64,000 bases of DNA, from assembly GCA_026826555.1 (NCBI GenBank), contig JAKSZT010033739.1, positions 1,386,613 through 1,450,612 of the forward strand, read 5' to 3'. Shown here in pieces: positions 49,351 through 61,178 of this stretch (position 1 is its first letter; the number at the start of each line of letters is the position of its first letter). Made by a program: the position numbers and the translations under genes. The stretch is from Tolypeutes matacus (taxonomy: Eukaryota > Chordata > Mammalia > Cingulata > Chlamyphoridae). Below the pieces are notes generated by a model. That model was not told the DNA's origin. It did not search any database and saw only the letters and a program-made list of their open reading frames with translations.

Positions 49351-51176
49351 TAGAAGTCAAGCACTCCAGAGCTTTTTACCATCTTATTTGAGAAAGTGGA
49401 AGGATCTCTAATGGAGGAAAATTTAATAATTTTTTAGCTACTCTGTGGGTCTCTATCCAGGAAACATATCTATGGCAACCAGGATACCTTTATATCTCAT
49501 AGATGTATCAAGCCATATAACTTTCAAGATGTTCAAAAGGCCATTTGTGTGAGGACACCTGACCATATCCCATCCTTCATATTTAATTCCATTATCTCTT
49601 ATGGGCTTTTATTTTATCAGTATACAGTTGTATCCTGAGGTCCCTGTATTAATTTTATTTTTCCACTGGAATGTCCAATTGTTACAACAACATTTAAAAA
49701 AACATATTATATTCTTTTCACTGGAGTTCCATTCAATATTGTAAAAGAACAGTCACCTTTTGTGTCAGTGTATCTCTGGGCTCTCTTTTCTGTTTCCCTA
49801 GTTATTGTGTAAAATTTTTTCCTATATTATATTTCAAATTATCAATAAGGTATATATGTTATAATTATATTCTCACAATATTCAGCCATTTATTTCTTTT
49901 CTTAAATGGATTTTTCAAGTATCAAACTTTATTTTCATTTTTGTGAAAGAAAACATTGATTTTTTCATGGTCTGTGTTTGCTATGTCAATGTATATGGAA
50001 AATTCACTTATCCAGAGTCATGCATATTGTCTTCAATTTATGTAGCTGTCTCTCCATCAACCAATACCTCAAAGTCTTGTTTATTGTAACTATCTAAAAA
50101 AGGCTCTAACAACATTCTCAGTCATCCATTATATTTAAAAGCCTATTGGGTTGGTGAATTTGTGGAGGGTCCAGGGAAGGCTGCAGGCACAACCTCACTC
50201 TCCGTTCTCAGTCATCATTGTCTATATCAAAGCAGATACCCTGATCAGAGGTTTAGGCTGACTGATCCTTCATTACACATGGAATCAAAAGGCAACTTCA
50301 AATCCTCTGGATGTCAAGCTTGGGGTTATTTGATTCTCACAGGTGTGTACTTCCTGGCTATGCATCCCTGCCTTATTTGGTATTGTCCATAATGATACAC
50401 AATGTAACATTTGAATGGCCATTGACCATTTTCAGCATGGCATGGAGGACAGCAGAGCTTATCTTGGAAAGTCCTGAGCTTGTTTTCACTCCTCCCACTA
50501 AGGTAGCTGCACAGAGTTGAGTTCAGGTTACAGGAGCCCCAGGACTGGTGCTTAGATCCCTGACCCTAGAACCTTGGAAAGCCATCCACCTCAGTACAGG
50601 TGGAAAAGGAAAGTGGGGGAGCCAGGGCAGTAGTAAATCTAAGATGAGGGAGGAGCAGAAAAGAGGAAAGCATGCTTCCTGTGGTAATATCTGCTTGCAG
50701 AGATCTGTTTGATGAAAAAGGAGAGATGTTATGTTCAACAAAGAGGACTTCTACTATTGTAGTTTATGTAACTTCTCTTAATTCTATCCAGAATCCCTTT
50801 AAACCTTGTCTTAAGTAATCTCCCTCAGAAAACTTCTACTGAGAGTCAATTGAGGAAAAACACAGAGGCCATACTGGGGATCTCCAGACACAAAACAGTG
50901 ATCAAAGAATGTCTTCCCTCTTCCTCACTGACACTCTGTGTTCTATCCACATCTGATGACTGTTCATTCCAAAAATAAAAATCATGAGTTTCAGTCATGC
51001 CCGGTGCATGTAGCAACCAGGAATTTTTCACAATTCTTTTATGTAAATCAAGCATGAATTCAGAAAAACCCAAGTTGTCTTCTGGTCATTAAGAAATTAT
51101 ATGACTTTCCCAAGTTTCAGCATCAAAGTGCTGAAATATAGGTTTTATTGTAAATGGGGTTCTAGATACCACATTA
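49351..51176. other. Unassigned intergenic sequence
   Basis: No gene or clear repeat. AT-rich to 50,120, then mixed composition. It lies between an old L1 and a SINE, upstream of the V pseudogene region on this strand. It may belong to V-cluster spacer DNA; nothing in it proves that. Confidence 0.5.
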
Positions 51177-51189
51177 AAATTCCCAAACA

Positions 51190-51370
51190 GGGAAGCGGCT
51201 GTGGCTCAATCAGTAGGGCTCCCGTTTACCATATGGGAGGCCCCGGGTTCGGTTCCTGGGGCCTCCTGGTGAAGGCAAGCCCGCCCGCACGGCGTGGTTA
51301 GCTGACCCAGCGAGCACAAGCAGCAAGGGGTGGATAAATGAATAAATAAATAAAATCTTTAAAAAAAAAA
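51190..51370 (+). mobile_element. tRNA-derived SINE with target duplication
   Basis: Body starts GGGAAGCGGCTGTGGCTCA, with A box TGGCTCAATCAG and B box GGTTCGGTTCC, a short GC-rich non-tRNA part (GCCCGCCCGCACGGCGTGG), and the tail ATAAATAAATAAAATCTTT plus poly-A. It is flanked by AAATTCCCAAACA at 51,177-51,189 and 51,371-51,383. The perfect 13-bp repeat and surviving CpGs show a fairly recent insertion. The tail type is a hallmark of armadillo-group SINEs. Confidence 0.94.
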
Positions 51371-51383
51371 AAATTCCCAAACA

Positions 51384-52259
51384 TGCATCACTGTCAGTAC
51401 AATAGAGATAGAATCATGAACACTATTTCTAAGGATAGAAAGATACACAATGTATTACAAGGGTTCATGCCTAATAGAGTCCCTAATTTTGAACTCCACA
51501 ATTATATATACCTAAGAAGTACTCACTGACAGCAGGGCTCTCTCTGCATTTTCTCTCAGACAGTATTTCACCAAAAAAATTTCACATAATTCAGACCAAT
51601 CTTGTTGTCTGTTCATCTCTAAGTGCCTAAATTATCACATATTCTTTAACAGTTACAGAAAATATGAACCCATCAACATCATCAAGTATAAACAGTATAA
51701 AAACCCATTAATTAGGTGGATTTGTTGAAATACAGAGATAGAAAATGTATTAAGGGAAAAAAGAAAGCAGACTGGTGCTATTTCTGAGATGCCCACTTTT
51801 TCATGTGGCGGAGAGTCAGAAATGGTGTTTACTGTCTTGGCGTAGCTGCCCCCTTGGCCCTAAACTGAATCCCAAAGAGTGTCCTAATCAGGAAATGCCA
51901 TTGAGGTCTCTGACCAGATACTGATTAGAAAACACTCACCAATCTGCCCGGAGCTGCCTCAGAACTCTGGCCCTGGTGAGCAATGGCAGAGTCATTTCTG
52001 CTTCCAAAAGGGGCCTTCAGCTTTGTTGTTCATGTAAGAAGTTTTCCTCTTAATATATAGAAAGATTTTCTCATCAGAGATTTCAGTGGAAAGCACAGAG
52101 TAATAATACTAGAGGTGTCCCCTTGGGAAACTTCTAAACATAGAGGAAGCACCAGAATCAGACAGGAAAGCAGCCCTTAACTTCCCTCTTCACTTGCCCT
52201 GGGCAGGTGCTTATGATTGGTGGGTCGTGTGCACCCCCTTGTGGTGATACTGTAGGAGA
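51384..52259. other. 3' flank of the V pseudogene
   Basis: Mixed-composition sequence on the downstream side of the IGHV pseudogene. No exon or second recombination signal was found. Confidence 0.6.
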
Positions 52260-52298
52260 GGTTTTTGTCTCAACTCTCCTTGCATCCACTGCACTGTG
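52260..52298 (-). promoter_or_regulatory. V(D)J recombination signal, 23-bp spacer
   Basis: On the - strand, heptamer CACAGTG (52,292-52,298) directly follows the V coding end. A spacer of exactly 23 bases (52,269-52,291) follows, then nonamer ACAAAAACC (52,260-52,268). The heptamer is consensus, and the nonamer differs from ACAAAAACC-type functional VH signals in nothing I can see. The 23-bp spacer is the type used by IGHV segments. The site looks competent for RAG cutting although the gene is dead. Confidence 0.95.
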
Positions 52299-52759
52299 TA
52301 TCTAGCACAGTAATACATGACTGTGTCCTCTGCTTTCAGGCTGCTCATTTGCAGATATAGTGTGTTCTTGGAATTGTCTCTGGAGATGGTGACTCATCCT
52401 TTTAGTGATAGTGCATAATTCTGTGTTCCTCCATTAAGGTGAATTTCTCCAACCAACTCCAGCACCTGCCCTGGAGCCTGTCATATCCAATGCATCCTGT
52501 GGTTACTGAAGGTGAATCCAGAGGTTACATAGGAGAGCCCCAGTGATCCTCCAGGCTGGACCAAATCTCCTCCAGATTCCAAAAGTTGAATTTCACACTG
52601 AACTCCTACAGAACCAAAAATATCCTGGTCAGAAAAACTGTCACTCATATGAAATATTTCTCTCACTCATATCCACTCACATACTCAATATCTTGTGTTC
52701 TCTACAAAATTACCTTTTAAAATAGCAACCAAGAAAATCCAGATCATCCTAAACTCCAT
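52299..52759 (-). pseudogene. IGHV: Immunoglobulin heavy variable segment, IGHV3-like
   Basis: Encodes in outline an antibody heavy-chain V region. Leader exon 52,714-52,759 starts MEFRMIWIFLVAILK and ends at AAAAG/GTAATT. The intron is 108 bp (52,606-52,713). The V exon 52,299-52,605 follows acceptor TTCTGTAG. FR1 reads [23 protein letters not shown]1 [11 protein letters not shown]2 IHLNGGTQ, FR3 [20 protein letters not shown], ending YYCAR at the recombination signal. Three defects: TAT for the first conserved cysteine (52,529-52,531), TGA in FR2 (52,481-52,483) where WVRQ needs Arg, and TGA in FR3 (52,394-52,396) where GRFT needs Arg. Both stops fit CGA-to-TGA decay. FR1, the leader and the short intron place it in the IGHV3/clan III group. 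I cannot tell whether it sits in the main IGH locus or is a dispersed copy. Confidence 0.96.
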
Positions 52760-52861
52760 GGTGAATCTTCTTTGTTCAGTCCCAATCCTGGGTTTCGTGT
52801 TCTCTTGAAGAGCTGCTGGGTTTGGGCTGCACTGGTTTTCATAAGCAAATGGTAGAGCCCT

Positions 52862-52869
52862 ATTTGCAT
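52862..52869 (-). promoter_or_regulatory. IGHV promoter octamer
   Basis: ATGCAAAT on - lies 103 bases upstream of the leader ATG, the usual place for the Oct-1/Oct-2 octamer of IGHV3 promoters, followed by AGGGCTC-type sequence as in other mammals. It is a perfect octamer. Confidence 0.9.
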
Positions 52870-53430
52870 ATCTTCTTCCTATATAGTAGTTTCTGGGGTT
52901 GGAGACTTGCCAAAATGCTGTACCCAGGGCAGATATGGCTGTCCTTGGGGAGATGGGTGGCATTTGGGAAACTATGAATCCTCATTATGAGATTGTCTTG
53001 GGCTAAATACTTAACATCATTTATTTTTCTTCATTTTTAAATATCTACAGAGAAATGTGAAGAAAGTGTTGATATTAATTTTACAGACCTAAATTGACAC
53101 AAAGAAGCATAGAGAGATGAGTGATATGTCCAAGAGCTCATATATCATAAGGATGAGCCCCAGTGCCTGGGCATTGGCTCCTCACCTCTGACCCTGACAG
53201 CAATGATCTTCCACTACCATAGTTGCAACCCTTCTGTGATGCAAAACTTCTTCCAAAATGAAGCCAAGAAGATTGCCAAAGACAATTAATAGGAAAATGA
53301 ATTAAATATGACAGATTTAAACATAAGAAATAAAATGCATAGTACTTTAGAAAAATTAAAATGTAAATAGAATTAAAAATTAATTGGGATATTATAAAAT
53401 AATGAAAAATATTAAAAAAAATTTTTTTGA
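52870..53430. other. 5' flank of the V pseudogene, no gene
   Basis: Upstream of the octamer; mixed then AT-rich. A 117-codon frame on - (53,138-53,491) has no recognisable domain. I see nothing further. Confidence 0.55.
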
Positions 53431-56400
53431 TGTTTTGCCTTTCATCACTGTAATATCTGTTGTCTTGTATGTATGGTGGCAATTTCTTCAATTTTTCCCC
53501 TGTGTCTTATTTTCTTTTCAGTTTTGTCTTCAAAGAACTTTAGGTCACAGTAAATCACAAACAAAATACAGGGGACTCCCATATACCCGACATCCTCCCC
53601 TTTTTCCCCCTTCCCATATTAATAAACTTTTTATATGTGGATGGTACATTTGTTACAACTGATGTACATATATTGAAACATAGCTAATAACCATTGTCAG
53701 TGGTTTACATTATGGTTTACATTTTAGGCCATATACTTTTAGAAATTTTTGGTGTAAAATAAAATGTCCTGGATCCATTACTGCAAGATCATGCAGAACA
53801 CTTCCATTGCCCCCTAAATACCCCTCTTCCATTTATTCTATTTCTCCCTCCCCCTCCCTTGGTGCCCATGGCAACCACCAGGCTTCACTCCTTAAGAACA
53901 AGATTCATAGTTACTTGCAACAAAACTGAGGGCTTGACATACTGGACTGACTTCCTTTATTAGGAACCACCCAAGCTCTCGAAAGACACCCACCTCTCTG
54001 TTTGAAAACATATCAGGCCTCCTCAGGATGAGAGTCCAACTCCTTCCCGCTCATTATGTGCATCTGCACCCCCTGATGCAATGCACCATGACAAAATGAT
54101 CCCTCACATATTCTATAGAAGACTGCCTTACATGTGCCTGTCCCAAATGCCTGCCATCCCACACCCTAAACCAGTAACCCTTCTCTGTTATCGTGCCAAA
54201 AAAGCTTTCTCAACATTGTAGTTTCAACCACATATCTGACAATCCCCAGTGTTCACCTGCTCCTTTCCCCATCCCTACCTTCAGTTTCATGGACCATACA
54301 ACCGATCCTCCCCACCCTACCCACTGTCAACCTTGCACTGCCCAACCCAATAGGATCACTCCACCCCTGTCATATCCTTTCACTGCACAACTACTCACTT
54401 CCACCTTATCATAGATTTTGCCATATTGCCATTAACTCACAACTTTCTTCTCCCTTTTGATTTCCTGTAAACCTATCTTTCAGACACTAGCTCTCTGAGT
54501 CTGCTCAATTTGCTTAATTAATATCAGACAAGTCATGTAATATTTGTCCTTCAATGTCTGGCTTGCTTCGCTAACCTTAAGTTCCTCAAGATTCAACCAT
54601 GTTATCCCGTGTGTTAGTACTGTATTCCTTCTTACAACTGAGTAATATTCCATTGTATTCACATTTGTTTATTCATTCATCTGTTGATGGGCATTTGGGT
54701 TCAGTCCAACTTTTGGGAATAGTGAATAAAGCTGCTATGAACTTTGGTGTGCATATATCTGTTTGTGTCTTTGCTTTCAATTCTTCCAGGTATATACCCA
54801 GCAATGGAACTGCTGGATCATATGGTAGATCCAGAGTTATTTTTTTGGGGAACCACTAAACTTTCCTCCAAAATGGCTGGACAATTCTGCATTTTCACCA
54901 GTGTGGTTGAGTGTTCCCATTCCTCCACATCCTCACCAAAACTTGTAGCACGCTGTTTTTTTAATAGCCCCCAGTCTAATGGGTGTAAGATGATATCTAA
55001 TTATAGTTTTGATTTGCATTTCTCTAATACCTAGTAATGTTGAGAATGTTTGCATGTGCTTTTTAGACATTTGTATTCCTTCTATGGAGAAGTATCTGTT
55101 CAAATCATATGCTCATTTTTTAAATGGGTTGCTTGTCTTTTTATTTTCAAGATATAGAATTTCTTTATATACGCTGGATATTAGGTTCCTATCAGATATA
55201 TGATTACCAAATATTTTCTCCCACTGGGTAGGCTAACTTTTCACTTGACAAACTCCTTTGAGGCGCAAAAGGTTTTAATTTTGAGGGGGTCCAATTTATC
55301 TATTTTATCTTTCGGTGCTTGTGCTTTGGGTGTGAAGTTCATTAAGCAATTTCCTATTACAAGGTCCTGTAGATGCTTTCCTACATTATCTTCCAAGGAC
55401 TTTATGGTCTTCACTCATATTTAGATCTTTGATCCATGTTGAGTTGATGTTTGTCTAAGGTGTTAGATGGTGTTCCTCTCTCATTCTTTTGGATATGGAT
55501 ATCCAGTTCTCCAAGCACCACTTGTTGAAGAGGTCATTCTCTCCCAGTTGAGGGGGATTGGTGGCCTTGTCGACTATCAGATAAATGTATATGTGAGTAC
55601 CTATATCAAAACTCTCAATTCTGTCCCATTGGTTGGTATATCTATCCTCATGCCAGTACCATGTAGCTTTTACCACTGTAGCTTTGTAGTGTTTTAAAGT
55701 CAGTGTGATTCCTCCAATTTTATTTTTATTTTTCGATAGGGCTCTTGCCCTTCCAAATAAATTTCATGGCTAGTTTTTCCAATTTGGTAAAAAATACTGT
55801 GTTGATTTTATTGGGATTACATTAAATATGTAGAACAATTTGGGTAGGATAGACATCATAATGATGTTTAGTCTTCCCTTCCATGAACAGGGAATATTCT
55901 TCCATTTATTTAATTCTTCTCTGATTTCCTTTAACAGTGTTGTGTAATTTTCTGTGTATAAGTCATTTATATCTTTACTTAAATTTATTCCTAGGATTTT
56001 GAATCTTTTACTTGCTATTGTAAATGGGATTTTTTTTCTTGATTTCCTCTTCAGATTGCTCATTATTGGTGTTCAGAAATGCTACTGATTTTTGTTCATT
56101 GCTCTTATAACCTGCAACATTACTGAATTTATTTATAAGCTCTAGAAACTTTGTTGTAGATTTCTCAGGTCTTTCTATGTATAGAATCATGTCATTTACA
56201 AATAGTGAAATTTTGGACCCTTCCTTTCCAATTTGGATGCCATTTATATTTTTTCTTTGCCTAAGTGCTTGAGCAAGTACTTCTAAGACAATGTTTAATA
56301 GGAGCAGTGATAGTGGGCATTATTGCCTTATTCCAGATCATAGAGGGAAAGTTATTAGGATTTCACCATTATATATGAAGTTTGCTGTGGGTTTTTCATA

Positions 56401-57471
56401 TATATCCTTTAGCATGTTCATAAAGTTTCCTTCTATTCTTATCTTTTGCAGTATTTTTATCAGGAAAGGGTGCTGTATTTTGTTGATCACTTTTTCTGCA
56501 TCTATAGAGTTGATCACATGATTTTTTTTCTTTCAATCTGTTTATATGGTGGATTACATTGATTGATTTTCTTATGTTCAACCATCCTTGCTTATCTAGG
56601 ATGAAATCTACTTGGTCAGGATGTATAATTCTTTTGATGTGTTGTTGAATATGATTAGCAAGTATTTTGTTGAGGACTTTTGCATCTTGTTTCATTAGCA
56701 AGATTGGTCTGTAATTTTCCATTCTTGTGGCATCTTTGTCTTTGGTATTAGAGTAATTTTGGCATCATAGGATGAGTTAGGTAATGTTCTTTCTACTTCT
56801 GTTTTTTGGAAGAGTTGTAAGCAGGATTGGTGTTAGCACTTAGTTTATTGAGCTTCCTTTGTTTGCGATAGTTCTCTTTTCACTTGCTCCTTTCAGTATT
56901 CTCTCTATGTCATAAGCATTGGACAATTTTACAAGTATATATATTAAGTGGGCCTGTTGGGATTTGTACTGTTTGGGGTATGCTGCACTTCCTGGACATG
57001 TACATCCCTCTCCATCAATAGAGTTGGGAAATTTTCAGCCATTATTTCCTCCAACACTCCTTCTGTCCCCTTTCCCTTCTCTTCTCCCTCTAGGATGCCT
57101 ATAATGTATATGTTTGTGCATTTTGTGTTGTCGTTCAGACCTCTAAGTTCCTGCTGGATTTTTTTACTCGTTTTATGTATCTGTTCTACTATCTGTTTGA
57201 TTTCAGATATACTGTCTTCTGCATCACTAATTCTTTCCTCTGCCTGTTCAAATCTGCTATGTGCTTCCAGTGTATTCTTGATTTCTTGGATTGTGCCTTT
57301 CATCACCATCATATCCATTACCTTTTTACATATGTTTACAATTTCTTCAGAATGTTCTCCCAGTGTCTTCTTAATATCCTTAATCTCTTCCTTCACTTCA
57401 TAAAGTTGGTTCATGATATTTTCTTGGACAGCTCTGATTAGTTTTTCCATGCTCTGCATCTCCTCCTAGTC
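53431..57471 (-). mobile_element. Old L1 with internal deletion
   Basis: 3' UTR at 53,431-54,480 (antisense phrases such as GGTCACAGTAAATCACAAA and TGGTACATTTGTTACAACTG). ORF2 runs from the C-terminus MEYYSVVRRNTVLTHGITW (54,653) back through [15 protein letters not shown] (56,030) to [19 protein letters not shown] (56,720). ORF1 is at 56,930-57,459 (EVKEEIKDIKKTLGEHSEE; AENFPTLLMERDVHVQEVQ). Between about 56,830 and 56,930 the sequence jumps from mid reverse transcriptase to late ORF1, so the endonuclease and spacer are deleted. The 5' end is truncated inside ORF1 at ~57,471, next to copy B. Confidence 0.87.
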
Positions 57472-57487
57472 TCTGGAAGTACAACAC

Positions 57488-60400
57488 TCCTCAAGAACAA
57501 AGGGCAGTGGGCTAATCATCACACCCTGACATTTAGGTAACAGGCATTTTAAGTCATATGAGGGAAACAAAACAACAACAAGAACACACATGCTATTTGT
57601 ACAAGCTGCAATAGGAGCAAATAAAATATCACTAATTTTGGGACTACAGGGACACATGGAGTACCACAATCAAAAAGTCTTGCTTCACTCAAACCTGGAA
57701 GATACTGTCATGAAAAAGTAAAAACTTGGTAAAAATTTAAATAGTGGTAAATTCTTTAAAATGAAAATCTTGTCCAAACCAAGGTTTACAGTACATCCAA
57801 AATGAGCATAAAATAGGAACATTAAAAATATCCTACTAGATATATGGATATATTTCAATAAATTAAAAAAAAAAAAACACTAGATAATGTTTTGATAGTG
57901 TATGGGTTTCTCAAATGCAGCAAACTTTTAAAAAATATGGTTGAGTCAAATGAATTAATTTCCAAGGGGGCATTTTAAAAATGTTTTTTTAAACCTACAA
58001 AATGAAATCATCTCAAAAACATTTTCCAAACCTTCTTCAAGTTTGGGAAACATTCATAGATGGATTGCTGGTTACTAATCAACTACCAGGGATCTTAAAG
58101 AACTATGCTTCTAACCCTGAATTCATTAAATATTTTCAAGTCTAGACTCATAGGTCATTGGTTCATACATAGAAAGACTGGGTCTGTTTCTTTATCTAAA
58201 ACCCATCACCACTAGCTTGAACACATAATGGCTGAGCATTTTATTCACTTTTCCAAGCAGCCATTAACCAAGAATTCATATCTCACAAGTGAGGAGGAAA
58301 AGCCACCCCTACTTCTTCCCTTCCCAGCTGCTCCACCAGGCTGGGGGTGAGGGAGCAGATTCACTGTGTCTCTTGGACTGGTGTGGTCTGGTCCCTGTGA
58401 TGGGAACCTGGGCTGTCCAGCTACCCAAAGGCGAACCACCAGCACCCAACAGGCTGGAAAAAACTGGAACCAAAGAGCTTACTGAGCCAACTCCTGTAAA
58501 CCTACTTTCCAATTTAGATAATTCTCTGCAATGAGCCAAGTTCTCAGGAATAATGCCTGGCTGTTCAGTTAATATTAGTATCAATTAAAAAAAACTCATA
58601 TACTTAGTCTTATTACATAATTTTAAAACATTGAGTCCTTATACTACCAGGAGGTGCTGGGAACTTTACATTGAATATTTTAAAAAGACAAAATTCCATT
58701 CAAAAAGGTCAGAGCAGAGGGGCCAGGCTGCATGTGGGGCTCTCATACACAGCCAGCATTACCACCAAGGAGACTCCCACACAGCCTGGGTGCCCAGTTT
58801 AAAGGGCAGGGCAGCTGGGAGCAAGAGCCTGGCTGGCAGTAGAAGAAGGGGACAGCAGAACTGTAGGTCATGCTTCACTCTGCTTTCTACAGCATCAAAC
58901 AGTGTCAACAGGTGGACCCTGGTGCTTAGGGCAGTGGAAGAGCTTCCCAGGTGGCCTGCAGATGAGACCCTACCCTCTGCTGGGAACAAGTGAGAAGGCT
59001 CTAGCCTCTGAAAGATGTTCAAGGCTGGACTGTGCCCTTCTTTTTCTACACAAATGCCCCCAGAGACCCAGCAGAATGAATTCGGAATCAGAAGCAGCTG
59101 ACACACATGGGGACTGACCCCTCTGTGAGCCCACCCTCAGCACATAGGGCAGGAATGCCACACTGGACCACACAGGGAGATGATATGCTCCCCTGAGAAC
59201 AGTCCTCCTGCAGTCCTCATCCCCCAGGTCACTAACTTGAAGAACTACTACTGCTAGGCATTGGTGGTCCCCACAGAAGAACCTCCTCAGCCAGCTCAGG
59301 ACACTCAGGTGGCCGTGCCCATGGCCACCCTGCCCCCAGCTGCAGGACACTGCAGTGGTGGCTTCAGTCCCTGCTTGCTTCCTTTTTCTCCTGTTCACTC
59401 CTGGGTTTCTGCAGCTAGGGACCTCTCTACAGTGATCATGGACATTTACAAACATAACAGAAATCTCCTCTGAGGCCTGTCCCAAAACCAGGAACCTGCC
59501 TGGATGACTGGGCTCTAGGCAAGATAGATCAAGTTCCATGGTCTCTCCCCTGCCTTGGTCTCCTCCTGCCCTAGGTGGATCAGCCTTTCCCATGGGCAGC
59601 AGAAATGATACCAGGCCTCATTCTACCCCTTACAGTCTGCCAGTGACTTTGGGTAAAACAGTTTAAAAGGGAGAAATTATGACAGGATGAACACTCACAT
59701 ACTCCCCAGAAGCCTACTCCAGATGCACACCTTCCTGAGTGTGAATTATATCTCAATAAGATGTTATTTTTAAAATGACCATTAAAAATTCACATGCAAA
59801 AAAAAAATTAAAGTAAACAAAGAGTTAATCTCATAATCTGTATAGGATTCTTACAAATAATTATAGAAAGGAAAAACACCACACACAAAAAAATATGCTG
59901 AGGACATTAGTTTGAAATTTAATAAATAAAAATACCAATAAGCAATAAGCATATTAAAGTGTTGAAGCTCACTGGTAACAAAACACATTCAAATTAAAAC
60001 AAGATGCCCCTTACCCATTTTGCCTATCATATTGGCAAAGATTATTTTTCATTATAATCTCAAGTGTTTGGGAGAATTAAAAAAATGTGCTCCTCATAAA
60101 CTTCAGTCTGGAATGAAAAGACAAAAAACAAAAATACAAATAAAATAAAATAAAAACTTTGAAAGAAAAAAAAATGGAGCAATTATCTGAGCTCCCTGGA
60201 AGTGGATGTCACATGAAATCTTTGTGGAGAAGAGTGCAGGCAACATCCCTGAGGACTAAGAAATGCAGACCAGAGCTCTAGGTGGCTCAGTTCCCAAGAA
60301 AGTATGATGGCAAAGCGTACTTTGTCTGGAAGAAAAGGTCCCAGCCAGGCTCCCAGCACTGTACATGCAAGGAGGTTGCCCAGCCTCTGCTGTGGGCAGC

Positions 60401-61178
60401 CAGGAGAGCTGACTGATGGGCACACTGCACACCTCAGCACAAGGGCAAAAGGCAGCTTGAAACCCAAAGGGCTGGCACAGACCCCTGGACCTTTTCTCCT
60501 CCCCAACTTGCCAATCAGTCCTATCTCCTGATGCTTCCTTCTGGGGCCAAGTTCCCATAGGGACACTACAATGGATGAGCACAGGGTCTGCGAAGAGGTA
60601 GCCCACCTGGGGAAGACGACACAGCCAACAGGAAGGCCTGACCAGCAGGCAACATACCAGACCCCAGTTCAACTCTGCCCATGGCCAGACCAAAATGTGT
60701 CTTCCCAAGCCTCAAGTGAGAACACACAGGAAAGGATCACCAGAGGAAATCTAACAACAGGGGTGGGGGTGGGCTTTGTCTAGCACTGGGTAGGAGTAGT
60801 GAGCAGGTTCTTGCAGTCAATCAGCTACATGTGTTAGGTTTTTTTGTTTCTTCTCAGGATGACAAGGAGAGATGCCCAGCACTGCCTGAGGAGAGAGCTC
60901 AAGAAAGTAGATATGGCATGTTTCAAGAAATATTTTAAAGCTTCTTAAAGAAATAATGGAAAAGAAAAGCAACTGCTTGTAAGGCCTGTTTGCTGTTAAA
61001 AACAAAAAATACCACAGCACAAAATCAAAGTTAAAAATAATAATAATAAGACACAGCTAACAAAACAACAAAACACTGTCCCTGTAACCACCTTGGCTAG
61101 CCCATATTCTCACCTGTGAAGCAAAAAGTGAGTTCTGGAAGTTCTGAGCTCTGAGAGAACTCACCCCTACAGCACCTT
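57488..61178 (-). repeat. Copy B of the inverted duplicated block
   Basis: Reverse-complement counterpart of 14,252-17,550. On - it begins directly at the broken end of the ACVR2B coding relic (AAGGTGCTGTAGGGGTGAG) and runs to 57,488, where an old L1 takes over. It is ~390 bases longer than copy A, mainly because of an insertion at 59,664-60,175. Its direct continuity with ACVR2B on the same strand suggests it is retrocopied 3' UTR joined to the CDS after loss of the last ~45 codons and some 3' UTR. I could not verify this against the parent gene. Confidence 0.86.
59664..60175 (+). mobile_element. Old L1 fragment inserted in copy B
   Basis: Absent from the matching place in copy A (about 15,215-15,235). 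It includes AGCAATAAGCATATTAAAGT, then AACACATTCAAATTAAAACA, which resemble the late ORF2 part of old L1s on +, and ends in an A-rich stretch (60,110-60,175). Confidence 0.5.

Noticed and set aside
52481..52666. A separate small protein at the V segment
   Set aside because: The frame is just intron plus FR1-CDR1 of the IGHV pseudogene up to its first stop.
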